A stretch of 64,000 nt of DNA from contig CAYLPJ010000038.1 in the NCBI GenBank assembly GCA_964385465.1, forward strand, positions 1 to 64,000. The letters are read 5' to 3'. The notes under the pieces are model-generated. The model had not been told where the DNA came from. It worked only from the letters and a program-made list of their open reading frames with translations, and did not search any database. The DNA is from CAYLPJ01 sp964385465. GTDB lineage: Bacteria > Planctomycetota > Phycisphaerae > SM23-33. Numbering within the stretch: the stretch's first letter is position 1; each line of letters begins with the position of its first letter. Below, one piece after another: positions 33,185 to 43,017 of the stretch. A program made the position numbers and the translations under genes.

Positions 33185-34345
33185 TCATTCGTCGGGACTG
33201 ACGTACTTGAACACCCCGCCGTTCTCGGCCGCGACGGTCCGCAGCACCTCGAACGCCGACGCGTCCCGCCCGTGCAGCAGCAACGTGTTGATCATCACAT
33301 CGCGATCGGCGTTGTGGTCGCGCAGCCACCGGACGACGGCCTCGTTGCCCTGAAGCCGCCGCCCGCCGGGCGTACGGTACGTGCTCCCGCCGGTCACGCC
33401 GGCGAAATCGCCGTCACTGAGTACATACAGCAGTCTCCCCGGCCGGTTTTCGGGTGCGGCATCGAACGCCGCGAAGGCCCGCTTGAGGGCGGGCAGCGCG
33501 GTGGTGGTCCCGACGCAATTGACCCTCGCGAGGAACCGCACGGCTTCGGCCTTGTACATATCCGTGGCGGGCACGAGCCCGCGGCGGGGCCCCTCGATGG
33601 TCCGGTTGGCGGCGAAGAGGACGATGTGGAAACGCACCGGCGGCTTGAGGTCCCGGATGGACTTGATCATCTCCACGCGGACCTGGTCGAACGCCCTGGC
33701 CATGGACCCCGATCTGTCGACGGCGTAGATGACGCTCATCGCCCCCCCACCGGGCACGGGGACGACGTCGAAGAACTCCGGCCCGCGGTCGCTCGATCGG
33801 TCGTGCAGGCCAAGCTCTTCGGCAGACGTTCGCCCACCGGTCGCGCCGGCAGCCAGGAGTTGGACCCGCTCTTTCGTCTCGCCGCGGTCGATCTTCTCGC
33901 GCCGATCGTCGTAGCTGCGCACGGGCCTGCGGCGCTGGGCGTCGGCGTCGCGGGGCGACCTTTTCGCGTCGCCGGCATTGCTGAAATCGCCGCGGAACGG
34001 CTGGGGCTGACGAGTGAAGGTCACCGGCACGGTCGGCTCGTCCACCCGCGTCGTGGTCACCAGTACGAAGAACAGCATCACCAGGAACAGCCCGACGTGC
34101 AGCAGCAGGCTCAGAACCCAGGGCATGGCCGCGGCCAGGCCGACCGCCATGCCCGACTCGTCCTCGTCCCCCTGTGTGACGTTGACCGCGGGCGCCGAGA
34201 CCGCATCCGGGGGCACGCGGGGGGCGGGCATCTCGGCCAGCGAGGCCGGCACCGGCGTGGCCGACCCGCACACACCGCACCGGGCGCGTCGGCCTCGGGC
34301 CTCGATCAGCCGCCCGCACTCTTTGCATCGAATCTGAACTCCCAT
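33185..34345 (-). CDS. von Willebrand factor A domain membrane protein with N-terminal zinc ribbon
   Basis: 386 residues. The N-terminus is a zinc ribbon (CKECGRLIEARGRRARCGVCG, residues 7-27), then a linker, a single membrane helix (about 73-97, WVLSLLLHVGLFLVMLFFVL), a charged stretch, and a vWA domain (about 205-380) with an intact MIDAS DRSGSM, a conserved Thr in GTTTALPALKRA and Asp in SDGDFAGV. The topology suggests a cytoplasmic ribbon and an extracytoplasmic vWA domain. This layout is common in planctomycetes; vWA domains bind protein ligands through a metal. AAGGAAG precedes the ATG. Confidence 0.88.
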   Translation of the reverse strand: MGVQIRCKECGRLIEARGRRARCGVCGSATPVPASLAEMPAPRVPPDAVSAPAVNVTQGDEDESGMAVGLAAAMPWVLSLLLHVGLFLVMLFFVLVTTTRVDEPTVPVTFTRQPQPFRGDFSNAGDAKRSPRDADAQRRRPVRSYDDRREKIDRGETKERVQLLAAGATGGRTSAEELGLHDRSSDRGPEFFDVVPVPGGGAMSVIYAVDRSGSMARAFDQVRVEMIKSIRDLKPPVRFHIVLFAANRTIEGPRRGLVPATDMYKAEAVRFLARVNCVGTTTALPALKRAFAAFDAAPENRPGRLLYVLSDGDFAGVTGGSTYRTPGGRRLQGNEAVVRWLRDHNADRDVMINTLLLHGRDASAFEVLRTVAAENGGVFKYVSPDE

Positions 34346-34825
34346 GGGACTTCCTTTCCGTACGACTGGACACTTGGGCTTGATGCCTCCCGACCCCGCG
34401 GCTGCGACGGGGCGGCCCGCGGCCGCGCCCCGGGAGGGAGAGGGGGCGCGGTGGCACACGGGCGGCGGAGACACCCCCGAGGCGGAGGGCGGCGGGGCCA
34501 AAGGGCCCCGCTCGGCCGATGGAAGACCGGCAGCGTTGCATCCGGCCGTGCTGCCGAGGTCGTGCGTCATCTCGCATGCGTCGGTCTCCCGAAGTCACGG
34601 CCGGGGACCGCGCCGGGGTGCAGGCGGCAAGCGGCGGGTGCAGGTGGCGGCGCGGATCGGGCGCCCGGGGGCGTCCGGCGTCCGATGGCGGCGTACCGAG
34701 ACCCCGCTGGTGCTGCGTGCAAGCGGCGCGTCGTCGGCCGGCGTCTGCGGCGACTCGCGCCTTTTGGCATGGCGGGCCTGGGCGTCGGCCGTTGCGGCGC
34801 GCCCGAGATGGACCCGCTTGGGCAG
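34346..34825. other. Long leader/intergenic region without a gene
   Basis: No ORF here looks coding on either strand. The only clear structure is a perfect 8-bp hairpin GCGGGGCC/GGCCCCGC (34492-34511) without a U-tract. It could be the long 5' leader of the vWA gene transcribed from the promoter at 34953-34981. Confidence 0.4.
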
Positions 34826-34946
34826 GAAAAGGCGAACCCGCCCGGGAGGGTTTCACGAAGCGATCTATAGTCTGGCGTGCGGCGGAAAACTGCCCACAGC
34901 CAGGATTGGCTCGCTCACGGACCGGCAGGCGGTCCCGCCGCGTCCA
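34826..34946 (-). ncRNA. Possible small RNA or long leader downstream of trpE
   Basis: Starts after a good minus-strand promoter. The first 60 nt contain two perfect hairpins: GGACCG/CGGTCC (loop CCTGC) and AGCCA/TGGCT (loop ATCC). A weak hairpin AACCC/GGGTT followed after a few bases by CCTTTTCC near 34830 could terminate it. If it does not, the transcript becomes a ~600-nt leader of the vWA gene. No known family was recognised. Confidence 0.35.
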
Positions 34947-34952
34947 TTAGTT

Positions 34953-34981
34953 ATTGTAGCGCTGGCCATTGGGGCAGACAA
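34953..34981 (-). promoter_or_regulatory. Orphan promoter downstream of trpE
   Basis: Minus-strand TTGTCT (34981-34976), 17-nt spacer, TACAAT (34958-34953). The next start codon on that strand is 600 nt away (34345). Confidence 0.65.
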
Positions 34982-35136
34982 CCCCGGCGGAATCCTGGTG
35001 CTCGGCGGCCTGCCGCAATTGGCGCGTTGGGAAGCAGGCTCCCCCGCGACCGGGGCGGGCCCTGAGCGAGAGGCGGCGCTCCGGCTCGCCTGGCGACGGA
35101 CAACAGGGCGATGGCAGAAGCGCGAAGGCGTCTGCC

Positions 35137-36642
35137 TTAGTCCAAGCCCGCCTCGGCGACTTCGATGGCGCGGACGAGCGCGCGGGCCTTGTTGAGGGTC
35201 TCCTGATACTCCGCCTCGGGAACCGAATCGTAGACCACGCCCCCGCCTGCCTGGATGTAGGCCTTGCCGCCGCAGAAGACCATCGTCCGCAGGGCGATGC
35301 ACGTGTCCATGTTGCCCGAGAAATCCAGGTAGCCGACCGCCCCCGCATAGGGCCCGCGGCGGGTGGGCTCGAACTCGTCGATGATCTCCATCGCGCGGAT
35401 CTTCGGCGCGCCGGAGACCGTCCCGACCGGCAGCGAGACGCGCAGGGCGTCGAGGGCGTCCATCCCCTCGGCCAGCCGCCCGGTGACGTTCGAGACGATG
35501 TGCATCACGTGGCTGTACCGCTCGACCGTCATCACGTCGCTGAGCTCGATGCTTCTCGGCTCGGCGACGCGGCCGACGTCGTTTCGGCCAAGATCGACGA
35601 GCATGATGTGCTCGGCGCGTTCCTTGGGGTCGGCGAGCAGCTCGTCCTCGAGTGCCTGGTCCTCCTCGTCGGTGGTCCCCCGCCGCCTCGTCCCGGCCAG
35701 CGGGCGGTTGGTGATCACGCCGTCCTCGACGCGGCAGAGGATCTCCGGCGAGCTGCCTACGAGCGTCAGCTCCGGCGCCGTCAGCAGGAACATGAACGGT
35801 GAGGGGTTGACCACGCGCAGGGCCCGGTAGACGTCGAACGACGTGGCGGAGGTCTCCACCGCCAGCCGTTGGCTGGGCACGACCTGAAAGATGTCCCCGG
35901 CGCGGATGTATTCCTTGCAGGCCTCGACCATCTCCATGTACCCGGCCCGGGTGACGTTGCTCTCGAAGGGCTTCTGCGGCAGGCCCACGAGGTTGATCTC
36001 CGCCACCGCGCGCGGCGAGCCCTCACGCAGCCGCCCGATCGTCCGCTCGATGGCGTCGGTCGCCTCGGCGTAGGCCCGGCCGGGGTCGTCGGTCACGTGG
36101 GCGTTGCTGGTGACCTTGACCGTCTTGGAGACGTGGTCGAAGATCACCATGGTCCGGTAGAGCCCGAAGGCCGCGTCCGGAAGGTGCCGGTCGTCGGGCG
36201 GGCCCTCGCCGATGTCCTCGTAGTAGCGAATGAGGTCGTAGGCGGCGTAGCCGACCAGCCCGCCGCAGAACCGCGGCAGCCCGGGCAGGTGCACCGGGCT
36301 GTAGTCGGCCAGCAGCTTGCCCAGCTCGGCGAGGGGGTCGTGGGAGCTGATCGTCTCGGGCGCAGCGCCGCGTCGGGCAACGGTGATCTCGTCCCGCCGG
36401 GCGGTCAGGGTGACCTCCGGATCGACCCCGACGAACGAGTACCGCGCGATCCGCTCGCCGCCGACGACGCTCTCGAGAAGGAACGCGTGCCTGGCCGCCG
36501 CGAAACCCGTCGGGTGCGCCAAGCGGTCGTAGGCGGCCACCGGCGTCAGCGCGTCGGCCAGGAGCTGGCGGTAGACGGGCACCGTGTTGCCCTTCTCGGC
36601 CAGCCGCATGAACTCATCGAAACCGGGGTGGTAATGCTTCAT
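35137..36642 (-). CDS. trpE: Anthranilate synthase component I
   Basis: 501 residues. TrpE converts chorismate to anthranilate with ammonia from TrpG. The N-terminal regulatory region contains LLESV, matching the LLES tryptophan-feedback motif. The chorismate domain has RPLAGTRRRG, DPKERAEHIMLVDLGRNDVGRV, FEPTRRGPYAGAVGYL and IQAGGGVVYDSVPEAEYQET. No trpG/trpD is adjacent in the window. The ATG is 9 nt past a TAGAAT -10 box and lacks a ribosome site, so it is probably leaderless; no trp attenuator or leader peptide is then possible. Confidence 0.96.
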   Translation of the reverse strand: MKHYHPGFDEFMRLAEKGNTVPVYRQLLADALTPVAAYDRLAHPTGFAAARHAFLLESVVGGERIARYSFVGVDPEVTLTARRDEITVARRGAAPETISSHDPLAELGKLLADYSPVHLPGLPRFCGGLVGYAAYDLIRYYEDIGEGPPDDRHLPDAAFGLYRTMVIFDHVSKTVKVTSNAHVTDDPGRAYAEATDAIERTIGRLREGSPRAVAEINLVGLPQKPFESNVTRAGYMEMVEACKEYIRAGDIFQVVPSQRLAVETSATSFDVYRALRVVNPSPFMFLLTAPELTLVGSSPEILCRVEDGVITNRPLAGTRRRGTTDEEDQALEDELLADPKERAEHIMLVDLGRNDVGRVAEPRSIELSDVMTVERYSHVMHIVSNVTGRLAEGMDALDALRVSLPVGTVSGAPKIRAMEIIDEFEPTRRGPYAGAVGYLDFSGNMDTCIALRTMVFCGGKAYIQAGGGVVYDSVPEAEYQETLNKARALVRAIEVAEAGLD

Positions 36643-36651
36643 CGTGCAGCG

Positions 36652-36657
36652 ATTCTA
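36652..36657 (-). promoter_or_regulatory. -10 element of trpE
   Basis: Minus-strand TAGAAT (36657-36652) 9 nt before the ATG; a TTCCTT 17 nt upstream is a poor -35. The same TAGAAT box occurs at 9538 and 46655. Confidence 0.5.
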
Positions 36658-36732
36658 CCGCACCGCCGCTCGAAAGGAACCCCCCGTCCGCAACAACGTC
36701 GGCGGGGCCGCAGGCGGCGGCCGCCGGCCCCG

Positions 36733-38088
36733 CTACTCGCCGATCTTCATGGGTTTTCGCGGGGGGTTGCGCTTCATCCAGCGGCGGGTGTGGCGGAGTT
36801 CGTCTTCGAGCATCTCCTTGTCCACCCAGCCGACCAGGGGGTAGCCCTTGCCCGGCGGGCGGAGGACGATGGCCCCCTCGCCGAAGTGGCAGTTTGGATC
36901 GGAATGGGCAACGACAAGCTGGCGGAGCTCGTCGGGCTGCTCGGGCAGGTCGAAGAGGTGGTAGGCGCCCAGGACGTACTCAACGTCGATATCCCCGCTG
37001 AACGTGCCGTCCTCCTCGTCGACCTCCGGGACATCGTTCTTGCTGCCCATGCACAGGAAGTTCTTCGCCGGGCAGTCCTTGCTCACCAGGGCCGCCAGCG
37101 TCGGCGGAAAGCGGTTGTGGTGCGTGTTGATGTACTTCGTCAGCGACTGGCCGACCACCACCATCTTGTTCCGCATGTCCACGCGGATCTCGCGCTTGCC
37201 TTCCTCGCCGATCAGCTCCGGCGCCCCGAGCTGCCCGGCCAGCTTCGTCAACTCGCCGGGACGGGCCAGCATGCGGCTGGTCAGGAACAGCGGGCCCGGC
37301 AGGGCCGTCGGGGCCATGAATCCGCCGACCACCGCGCCCATCACCGCCGCGCCGGCGATGGTCCCGCCGTGCCCGGCGTTGTGCTTCCGCGTATCGCGGC
37401 TGACCAGCAGGAGCACGAGGTGGATGCCGCCGGCGGCGAGGGCGCCCCAGCCGTAGATCATCATCCACGCCGGCAGGTCCAGCCAGAGCTTGCTGCCCAT
37501 GGCGACCAGCAGGAGGATGGCGATGCCGTTGAGCACGGCTCGGATCGCGCCGCCGGCGAGCAGGCCGATGGAGAAGCGATTGCCCTTCGTGGCGGCGGCG
37601 GCGATGAACAGGCCGATGACCCCGCAGGGCAGCCAGCCGGCGTGCAGCCAGCCCAGGCCCTTGAGCCCCTCGCGAACCCCGGTGGCCAGGGCGACGATCA
37701 CGTCCAGCGCCACCCACAGCACCACGCCGAGGGCCACGAACATGCTGATCTTGACGGAATTCAGTTGCGGCCGCCTCGGGCGAAGGTGGCGTTGGCGCGC
37801 CGGGCGGGACGGCTCCTGGACCAGCGCGGCGACGGGCAGGTCGTCCTCGGGGACGGCCCGGGCAACGGGGAGGTCCTCGTCATCGCCCCCGGGCGGCGCC
37901 GCGGGGCGCGATGCCGCCCGGGGCCGCTGCGGCTTGTCCGGGGCCCGCCGCTCCCGCTGACCCGGGGCCTGGCGTGGGTGGGGGACGGTAAGGATCTTGC
38001 CGCACTGGAGACACTTCGCTTTCTTGCCGGCCGCATCGCTGGGGACCTTGAAGACCTTGCCACACGAACACTGAAAGCGAATGCCCAT
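36733..38088 (-). CDS. Zinc-ribbon multi-span membrane protein
   Basis: 451 residues. The N-terminal zinc ribbon MGIRFQCSCGKVFKVPSDAAG...KCLQCG (CxC...CxxC) is of the type found in many planctomycete proteins. A Pro/Arg linker, about five membrane helices (residues 110-260) and a soluble C-terminal domain (about 275-440) follow; the latter has the pilin/DUF1559-like phrase INTHHNRFPPTLAAL, a disulphide-capable CPAKNFLC, and VVAHSDPNCHFGEGAIVLRPPGKG. Function unknown. It starts 11 nt after the ROK kinase stop, so they likely form one transcript. Confidence 0.75.
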   Translation of the reverse strand: MGIRFQCSCGKVFKVPSDAAGKKAKCLQCGKILTVPHPRQAPGQRERRAPDKPQRPRAASRPAAPPGGDDEDLPVARAVPEDDLPVAALVQEPSRPARQRHLRPRRPQLNSVKISMFVALGVVLWVALDVIVALATGVREGLKGLGWLHAGWLPCGVIGLFIAAAATKGNRFSIGLLAGGAIRAVLNGIAILLLVAMGSKLWLDLPAWMMIYGWGALAAGGIHLVLLLVSRDTRKHNAGHGGTIAGAAVMGAVVGGFMAPTALPGPLFLTSRMLARPGELTKLAGQLGAPELIGEEGKREIRVDMRNKMVVVGQSLTKYINTHHNRFPPTLAALVSKDCPAKNFLCMGSKNDVPEVDEEDGTFSGDIDVEYVLGAYHLFDLPEQPDELRQLVVAHSDPNCHFGEGAIVLRPPGKGYPLVGWVDKEMLEDELRHTRRWMKRNPPRKPMKIGE

Positions 38089-38099
38089 CGACGGTCCCC

Positions 38100-39065
38100 T
38101 TACTGTCCGTGCTCCTGCCAGGCCACGCCGGCGGCACCGATGACGCCGGCGTCGTTGCCCAGCGTCGCCAGGGCGATGGTCGTCTTCGGCTCGGTCAGCG
38201 TCCAGTGCATCGCGCGATAGTGCTTCTCGACCGGGCCGAGCAGGTCGTCGCCCGCCGCGGCCATGCCGCCGGCCAGGACGATCCGGTCCGGGTCGAGGAT
38301 GCGGGCATAGGTCACGCAGCCGATCGCGAGGAACCGGGCCATCTCGTCCCAGACCTCGGCGGCGAAATCGTCGCCGGCGGCGCGGTGCTCGTTGATGTCT
38401 TTGCTCGTCAACTCGTCGTTGGCGTCGAGGACCTCGCGGAGGCTGCTGGGACGATCGGAGGCCTCGAGCGCCTCGGCGGCGTGGCGGGACATGAACGTCG
38501 CCGAGCCGTACTGCTCCAGGCAGCCCTTCTGCCCGCAGCCGCACAACCGCCCGCCGGGCTCGACGAGGGTATGCCCCAACTCGGCGCCGATCTCGTGGGC
38601 GCCGTGCAGCACCTGCCCGTTGACGACCACCCCCCCGCCGACGCCGGTGCCCAGCGTCAGCAAGACCATGTCGTCGCATTCCTTGCCCGCCCCGCAGAGG
38701 TACTCGCCGAGGCAGGCGGCGTTGGCGTCGTTCTCCAGCGAGGCCGGCAGGCCCAGGCGGTCGGAGATCATCTGCCGCAGCGGGGTGTTCTTGAAGAACG
38801 GGATGTTCGGCGAGTCGTAGACGACACCTCCGGACATGCTCAGCGGCCCGGGGCAGCCGATCCCGACGGCCAGGACGTCCCCGTCACCCGCGGCACCGCG
38901 TTCCATCGCCTGCCGAGCCCCCTCGACCATCTGGTCGACCAGGGCCTCGAGCCCGTCCTGCGGCGTGGGCAGTTGGAAGACCTCGCCGGGCCTGCGCTGC
39001 TCGTCCAGCAGCCCGAACTTGATGAACGTCCCGCCAAGATCAATGCCGACACAGGTTTTCGCCAT
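38100..39065 (-). CDS. ROK-family glucokinase
   Basis: 321 residues. ATP-binding GIDLGGTFIKFGLLDE, sugar-site ENDANAACLGEYLCGAG, the second phosphate motif LTLGTGVGGGVVV, and the ROK zinc/sugar signature GAELGHTLVEPGGRLCGCGQKGCLEQYGS (His and three Cys) are all intact. It has no DNA-binding extension, so it is a kinase rather than a ROK repressor. It phosphorylates glucose or a related hexose to the 6-phosphate, feeding glycolysis or glycogen turnover (see glgP). Confidence 0.92.
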   Translation of the reverse strand: MAKTCVGIDLGGTFIKFGLLDEQRRPGEVFQLPTPQDGLEALVDQMVEGARQAMERGAAGDGDVLAVGIGCPGPLSMSGGVVYDSPNIPFFKNTPLRQMISDRLGLPASLENDANAACLGEYLCGAGKECDDMVLLTLGTGVGGGVVVNGQVLHGAHEIGAELGHTLVEPGGRLCGCGQKGCLEQYGSATFMSRHAAEALEASDRPSSLREVLDANDELTSKDINEHRAAGDDFAAEVWDEMARFLAIGCVTYARILDPDRIVLAGGMAAAGDDLLGPVEKHYRAMHWTLTEPKTTIALATLGNDAGVIGAAGVAWQEHGQ

Positions 39066-39159
39066 CACGCGTCTCGCTTGGATAAGATCAGGGAAACCAC
39101 AATGGCCGGGCATTGTCCCCCCAACCCGAAGATTTGTAAAGCCCCCTTCGCGAAGCCCT

Positions 39160-42100
39160 TCACCGTCGCCGCACGATGCCCGAAAGCCGCTCGAGAAGAT
39201 CCCGCGGACTGAACGGCTTCTGGAGCAAGTGATCGCCCAGCGCTGCGAGGTCCCGGCGGCCAAGCTCCTCGTCGGCATAGCCGGACATGTACAGCACGGC
39301 GATGCCGGGGCAGAGCGCCGCGGCCTTGCAGGCAAGGTCCACACCGCTCATGCCGGGCATCACGACGTCGGTGACGAGTACGTCGAAGCGCCCGTCCTCT
39401 CCGCCGAGTTCGGCGAGGGCCTTCTCGGGGTTCTCGGCCGGGACGACGTCGTAGCCGGCCTCGGCGAGCTCGCCGGAGAGCAGATCGCGGACCCCGTCCT
39501 CGTCCTCGACGAGCAGGACGCGTCCGGCCGCGCCGGGCAGGGGCGCATGCTCGGCGTCGGCGTCGGCGCCTGCGGGTGCCGCGTCTGACGCGGGGAAGTA
39601 CATCCGGAACGTCGTGCCCTCGTTGGGTCGGCTGGCGCAGGTGATGATTCCGCCGCTCTGGCGGACGAAGCCGTAGACCATCGCCAGGCCCAGTCCCGTC
39701 CCCTTGCCGACCTCCTTGGTGGTGAAGAACGGCTCGAAGATTCGCGAGCGGACGCTCTCGTCCATGCCCGTGCCCGTGTCGGTCACCGAGAGGGCCGCGT
39801 GCGGGCCGGGGGCCAAGCCTTCGTGGGGCTGGACGAACGCCTCGTCGAGGTCCGCCGTCCCCAGCGCGATGCCCAACTCGCCGCCTTTGGGCATGGCGTC
39901 GCGGGCGTTGATACAGAGGTTGATCACCGCCTGCTGGAACTGCACGGGATCGACCTCGATGGCAAAGGGGACATGCCCGAGTCGTATCACCAGCCGGACG
40001 TCCTCGCCCAGCAGCCGGGGCAGGGACTTCTGAAGCTCGCCGATCAACTCGCGCAGGTCGACGGCCTCGGGACGAAGCTCCTCCTGGCGGCTGAAGGCCA
40101 GCAACTGCCCGGTCAGGTGGGCCGAGCGGTCGGCGGCGGCGAGGATCTGCTCCATCTTCTGTCGGCCCTCGTCGTCGACGAGCCCGCGGCGGAGGACCAT
40201 CGAGCCGAAGCCCTTGATGACCTGGAGCTGGTTGCGAAAATCGTGTGCGACCCCGCCGGCGAGCTGTCCGACGGCCTCCATCTTCTGCGACTGGGCGAGG
40301 TGCTGCTCCAACTGCCGCTGACGGGTGATGTCCTCGGCGATCTCGATCCCGGCGACGGTCTCCCCGGCGTCGTTGCGCACCGGCGCACCGCGGACCCGCC
40401 AGGTCCGCCCGTCCGGCGTGACCTTCTCGGTCTCGCAGAGGACGCCCTCACGCATCGCCCGTTCCACGGGGCAGTCCTCGCAAGGCTGGGAACCGTCCTG
40501 CCATACCGCGTAGCAGTGCCGCCCGATGAGGTCCTCGCGCGGCACCCCGGCCGATTCGCACGCCGCGCGGTTCGGCCAGAGAATCTTCAGTTCCGGGGTA
40601 TGGAGCAGCACGTGCTGGGGCTGGGCGTCGAGGATCGCCCGACGCTCGAGGGCGAGGTCTCGCGTCCGCTCCTCGGCCAGTTTGCGCTTGGTGATGTCCG
40701 TGCTGATCCCGCAAAGGGCGATCGCCCGGCCGTCGTCGTCGCGGACAACATGGGTGCGGCAGTCGAGAGCGATGCGGCTGCCGTCCTCGCGAACGTTGAC
40801 CACCTGTCCATGCCAGCGCCCGTGCTCAAGCGTTTCGGCAACGATGGCCTCTTGGGTCGCGCCGAGTGTCGGGTCGTCCCCGAAGATCGAGACGTGCCGG
40901 CCGACCAACTCCTCGCGGGGCTGCTCGAGCATGCGGCAGACCGCATCGTTGACGTAGGTGATGCGCCCCTCCAGATCGGTCACGACCACGCGGTCCTCGA
41001 TCTGGCTGAGGGTCAACGAGTGCAGGCGCAGGTCCCCCTCGATCCGCCGGCCTTCGGTCACGTCGGAGGCCATGCTGATGACCAGCCGTCGGCCGTCGGG
41101 CAACGGGGGCAGCGGTGCGCTGCTGAACGCCCACGTCCTCCGCGTCCCATCCTTGCAGGTAACGGTGTAGTCGCCCTCGTCGATGCGGCGGTCGAGGTCG
41201 AACAACCTGTCGATGTCGGCGCGGACGGCCTTCCGGGCCTCGCCGTAAGCCTTCCGCGTCCATTCGGCCATCGTGGCGATGTCGGCGGGCGCGTAGCCGG
41301 TGATTTCGGTCCAGGCGCGGTTGACGGCGACGATCTCCCCGTCCTCGGCGTGCAGCATGATCGGGAACGGCGCGTCGTTGACGGCGCGGCGGAAGCGCTC
41401 CTCGCTGTCGCGAAGAGCGACCTCGGCTTGCTTGCGCTCGGTGACGTTCCGCCCGTACCAGTTGACGTAGTCCTCGGCGGGGACAGGCACGGCCTGGAAA
41501 GCGAAGACACGGTCGACATGGAGGATTTCGACGATGGCGGGCTTGCCGACCTTCAGCAAGCGGTCCACGCGGTCGCGCCACGCCTGCGGCACAGGCCGGC
41601 CGGGCCCGGAATCCATGGCCTCCAGCAGCGGCTCGGCAGCGGGGTTGGCGTAAAGCACCGTACCGTCGGCAGCCACGCGAAGCACCGGCGAGGGGTTCTC
41701 GGAGGGGAATTTCGCGATGCTCTCGACGGCCTGCTCGGCCTCGATGGCGTGCATGGCCAGCGAGAGGTCGCCTGCCAGCTCGCCGAAGAGGTCGAGCTCT
41801 TCGGGGTCGTCGGCGAATGCCTGGGGCAGCGACGCGGCCAGGAAGCCCCAAGGCCGCCCCGCGTGACGAAGTCGGGCGCAGACGACAGCCTGGTCGGCCG
41901 AGGCCGACCGCAGGGGGCAGTTCGGGCAGGCCTCGTCGGCCGGGAACGTTACCGCCACGTCCTGCCCGGCCAGGCGCGACCAACATGCCGGGCGCTCGCC
42001 GGCCCGCAGGCGTGCGGCGAAGTCCTCGAACGCCGCCGCGTCCAGGCCCGCCTGGGCGGTGTCGGTCACGGTCTCGGTCTCGCCGGTGATCGCGATCCAC

Positions 42101-43017
42101 GCCGCGCGGTAGCCGCGCGTCTCCAGCAGCTCCTCGCAGGCCTTGCGGATCAGCCGTCGGGGGTCCTTCTCCTGCGTGATGAGCTGGTTGACGTTCCGGA
42201 TCGCTCGCAGCACGGCCGTGAGGTGCCGCTCCCGCCGTTCGGCGGCCTTGCGGTCGGTCACGTCCAGGACCGTGCCGAACGCTGTGACCGGCTCGCCACG
42301 CTCGTCCGTGCGGACGTCCCCTCGGATGATGCAGTCGCCCACGGTCCCGTCCGGGCTGCGGATGCGGAGTTCGTACTCGAAAGGCCGGCCGCTACGTATC
42401 GCCCGGTCGAGGGTGCGGCGGTACTCGTCGCGGTCTTCCGGCGGGACGTGCTCGATGTGTCGCTCGAAGGTGGGCTCGGTCTGGCCGGGTTCGAGGCCGT
42501 GGAGGCGGTAGGTCTGGTCCGACCACCACACCTCGCCGGTGCGGAGGTCCCACTCCCAGCTTCCGATCCCGGCGGCCTCCTGTGCGCAGCGGAGCCGTTC
42601 GCGCCCTTCGCGGAGGTCTCGCTGGGCAGCCTGGAGGCGCAGTACGGCGCGAACCCGGGCGAGCAGTTCCTTGGCGGAGACCGGGCGGTTGAGGTAGTCG
42701 TCGGCCAGGGAATCCAGCCCGCGGGCGGTGTCCTCGTCGGAGGTGTGGATGCCGCTGGCCAGCACGACGAAGGTGTCCGACAGGTCCGGATCGCCCTTGA
42801 CGGCGTTGCACAGCTCGCAGCCGTCGGCGTCGGGCAGGACGACGTCCAGCAGGAGCAGGTCGGGGCGTTCGCGGCGGCAGAGGTCCAGGCACTCCGCCCC
42901 GCGGGTGGTGGAGATGACATCATAGCCGGCGACGGTCAGCGTGCGGACGGTGGCCTTGAGTACGCGTTCGTCGTCGTCAACGACGAGAAGTCTTGCGGGC
43001 GACCCTTGCGATCCCAT
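39160..43017 (-). CDS. Hybrid histidine kinase REC-PAS-GAF-PAS(n)-HisKA-HATPase-REC
   Basis: 1285 residues, no membrane helix. N-terminal receiver (1-125; VVDDDE, Asp in LLLLDVVLPD, but Arg in YLNRPVS where Lys is usual); PAS (about 145-262); GAF (about 280-440) with a Cys-rich insert DEACPNCPL; four further PAS units (about 450-905), one with CEDCPVERAM; HisKA with the phospho-His in GGVAHDFRNQLQVI; HATPase_c (N box NLCINARDAM, DTGTGMD, GKGTGLGLAMVYG); C-terminal receiver (about 1160-1280; Asp in VLVTDVVMPG, LQKPF). It looks like a cytoplasmic multi-signal sensor with internal phosphorelay. ATG 43017 follows AGG; a GTG precedes it by one codon. TATAAA at 43083-43078 could be its -10. Confidence 0.93.
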   Translation of the reverse strand: MGSQGSPARLLVVDDDERVLKATVRTLTVAGYDVISTTRGAECLDLCRRERPDLLLLDVVLPDADGCELCNAVKGDPDLSDTFVVLASGIHTSDEDTARGLDSLADDYLNRPVSAKELLARVRAVLRLQAAQRDLREGRERLRCAQEAAGIGSWEWDLRTGEVWWSDQTYRLHGLEPGQTEPTFERHIEHVPPEDRDEYRRTLDRAIRSGRPFEYELRIRSPDGTVGDCIIRGDVRTDERGEPVTAFGTVLDVTDRKAAERRERHLTAVLRAIRNVNQLITQEKDPRRLIRKACEELLETRGYRAAWIAITGETETVTDTAQAGLDAAAFEDFAARLRAGERPACWSRLAGQDVAVTFPADEACPNCPLRSASADQAVVCARLRHAGRPWGFLAASLPQAFADDPEELDLFGELAGDLSLAMHAIEAEQAVESIAKFPSENPSPVLRVAADGTVLYANPAAEPLLEAMDSGPGRPVPQAWRDRVDRLLKVGKPAIVEILHVDRVFAFQAVPVPAEDYVNWYGRNVTERKQAEVALRDSEERFRRAVNDAPFPIMLHAEDGEIVAVNRAWTEITGYAPADIATMAEWTRKAYGEARKAVRADIDRLFDLDRRIDEGDYTVTCKDGTRRTWAFSSAPLPPLPDGRRLVISMASDVTEGRRIEGDLRLHSLTLSQIEDRVVVTDLEGRITYVNDAVCRMLEQPREELVGRHVSIFGDDPTLGATQEAIVAETLEHGRWHGQVVNVREDGSRIALDCRTHVVRDDDGRAIALCGISTDITKRKLAEERTRDLALERRAILDAQPQHVLLHTPELKILWPNRAACESAGVPREDLIGRHCYAVWQDGSQPCEDCPVERAMREGVLCETEKVTPDGRTWRVRGAPVRNDAGETVAGIEIAEDITRQRQLEQHLAQSQKMEAVGQLAGGVAHDFRNQLQVIKGFGSMVLRRGLVDDEGRQKMEQILAAADRSAHLTGQLLAFSRQEELRPEAVDLRELIGELQKSLPRLLGEDVRLVIRLGHVPFAIEVDPVQFQQAVINLCINARDAMPKGGELGIALGTADLDEAFVQPHEGLAPGPHAALSVTDTGTGMDESVRSRIFEPFFTTKEVGKGTGLGLAMVYGFVRQSGGIITCASRPNEGTTFRMYFPASDAAPAGADADAEHAPLPGAAGRVLLVEDEDGVRDLLSGELAEAGYDVVPAENPEKALAELGGEDGRFDVLVTDVVMPGMSGVDLACKAAALCPGIAVLYMSGYADEELGRRDLAALGDHLLQKPFSPRDLLERLSGIVRRR

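Noticed and set aside
34344..35195. Plus-strand 283-codon open frame across the vWA-trpE gap
   Set aside because: Arg/Gly/Pro-rich composition from GC bias, no ribosome site, no domain, and it runs antisense into trpE.
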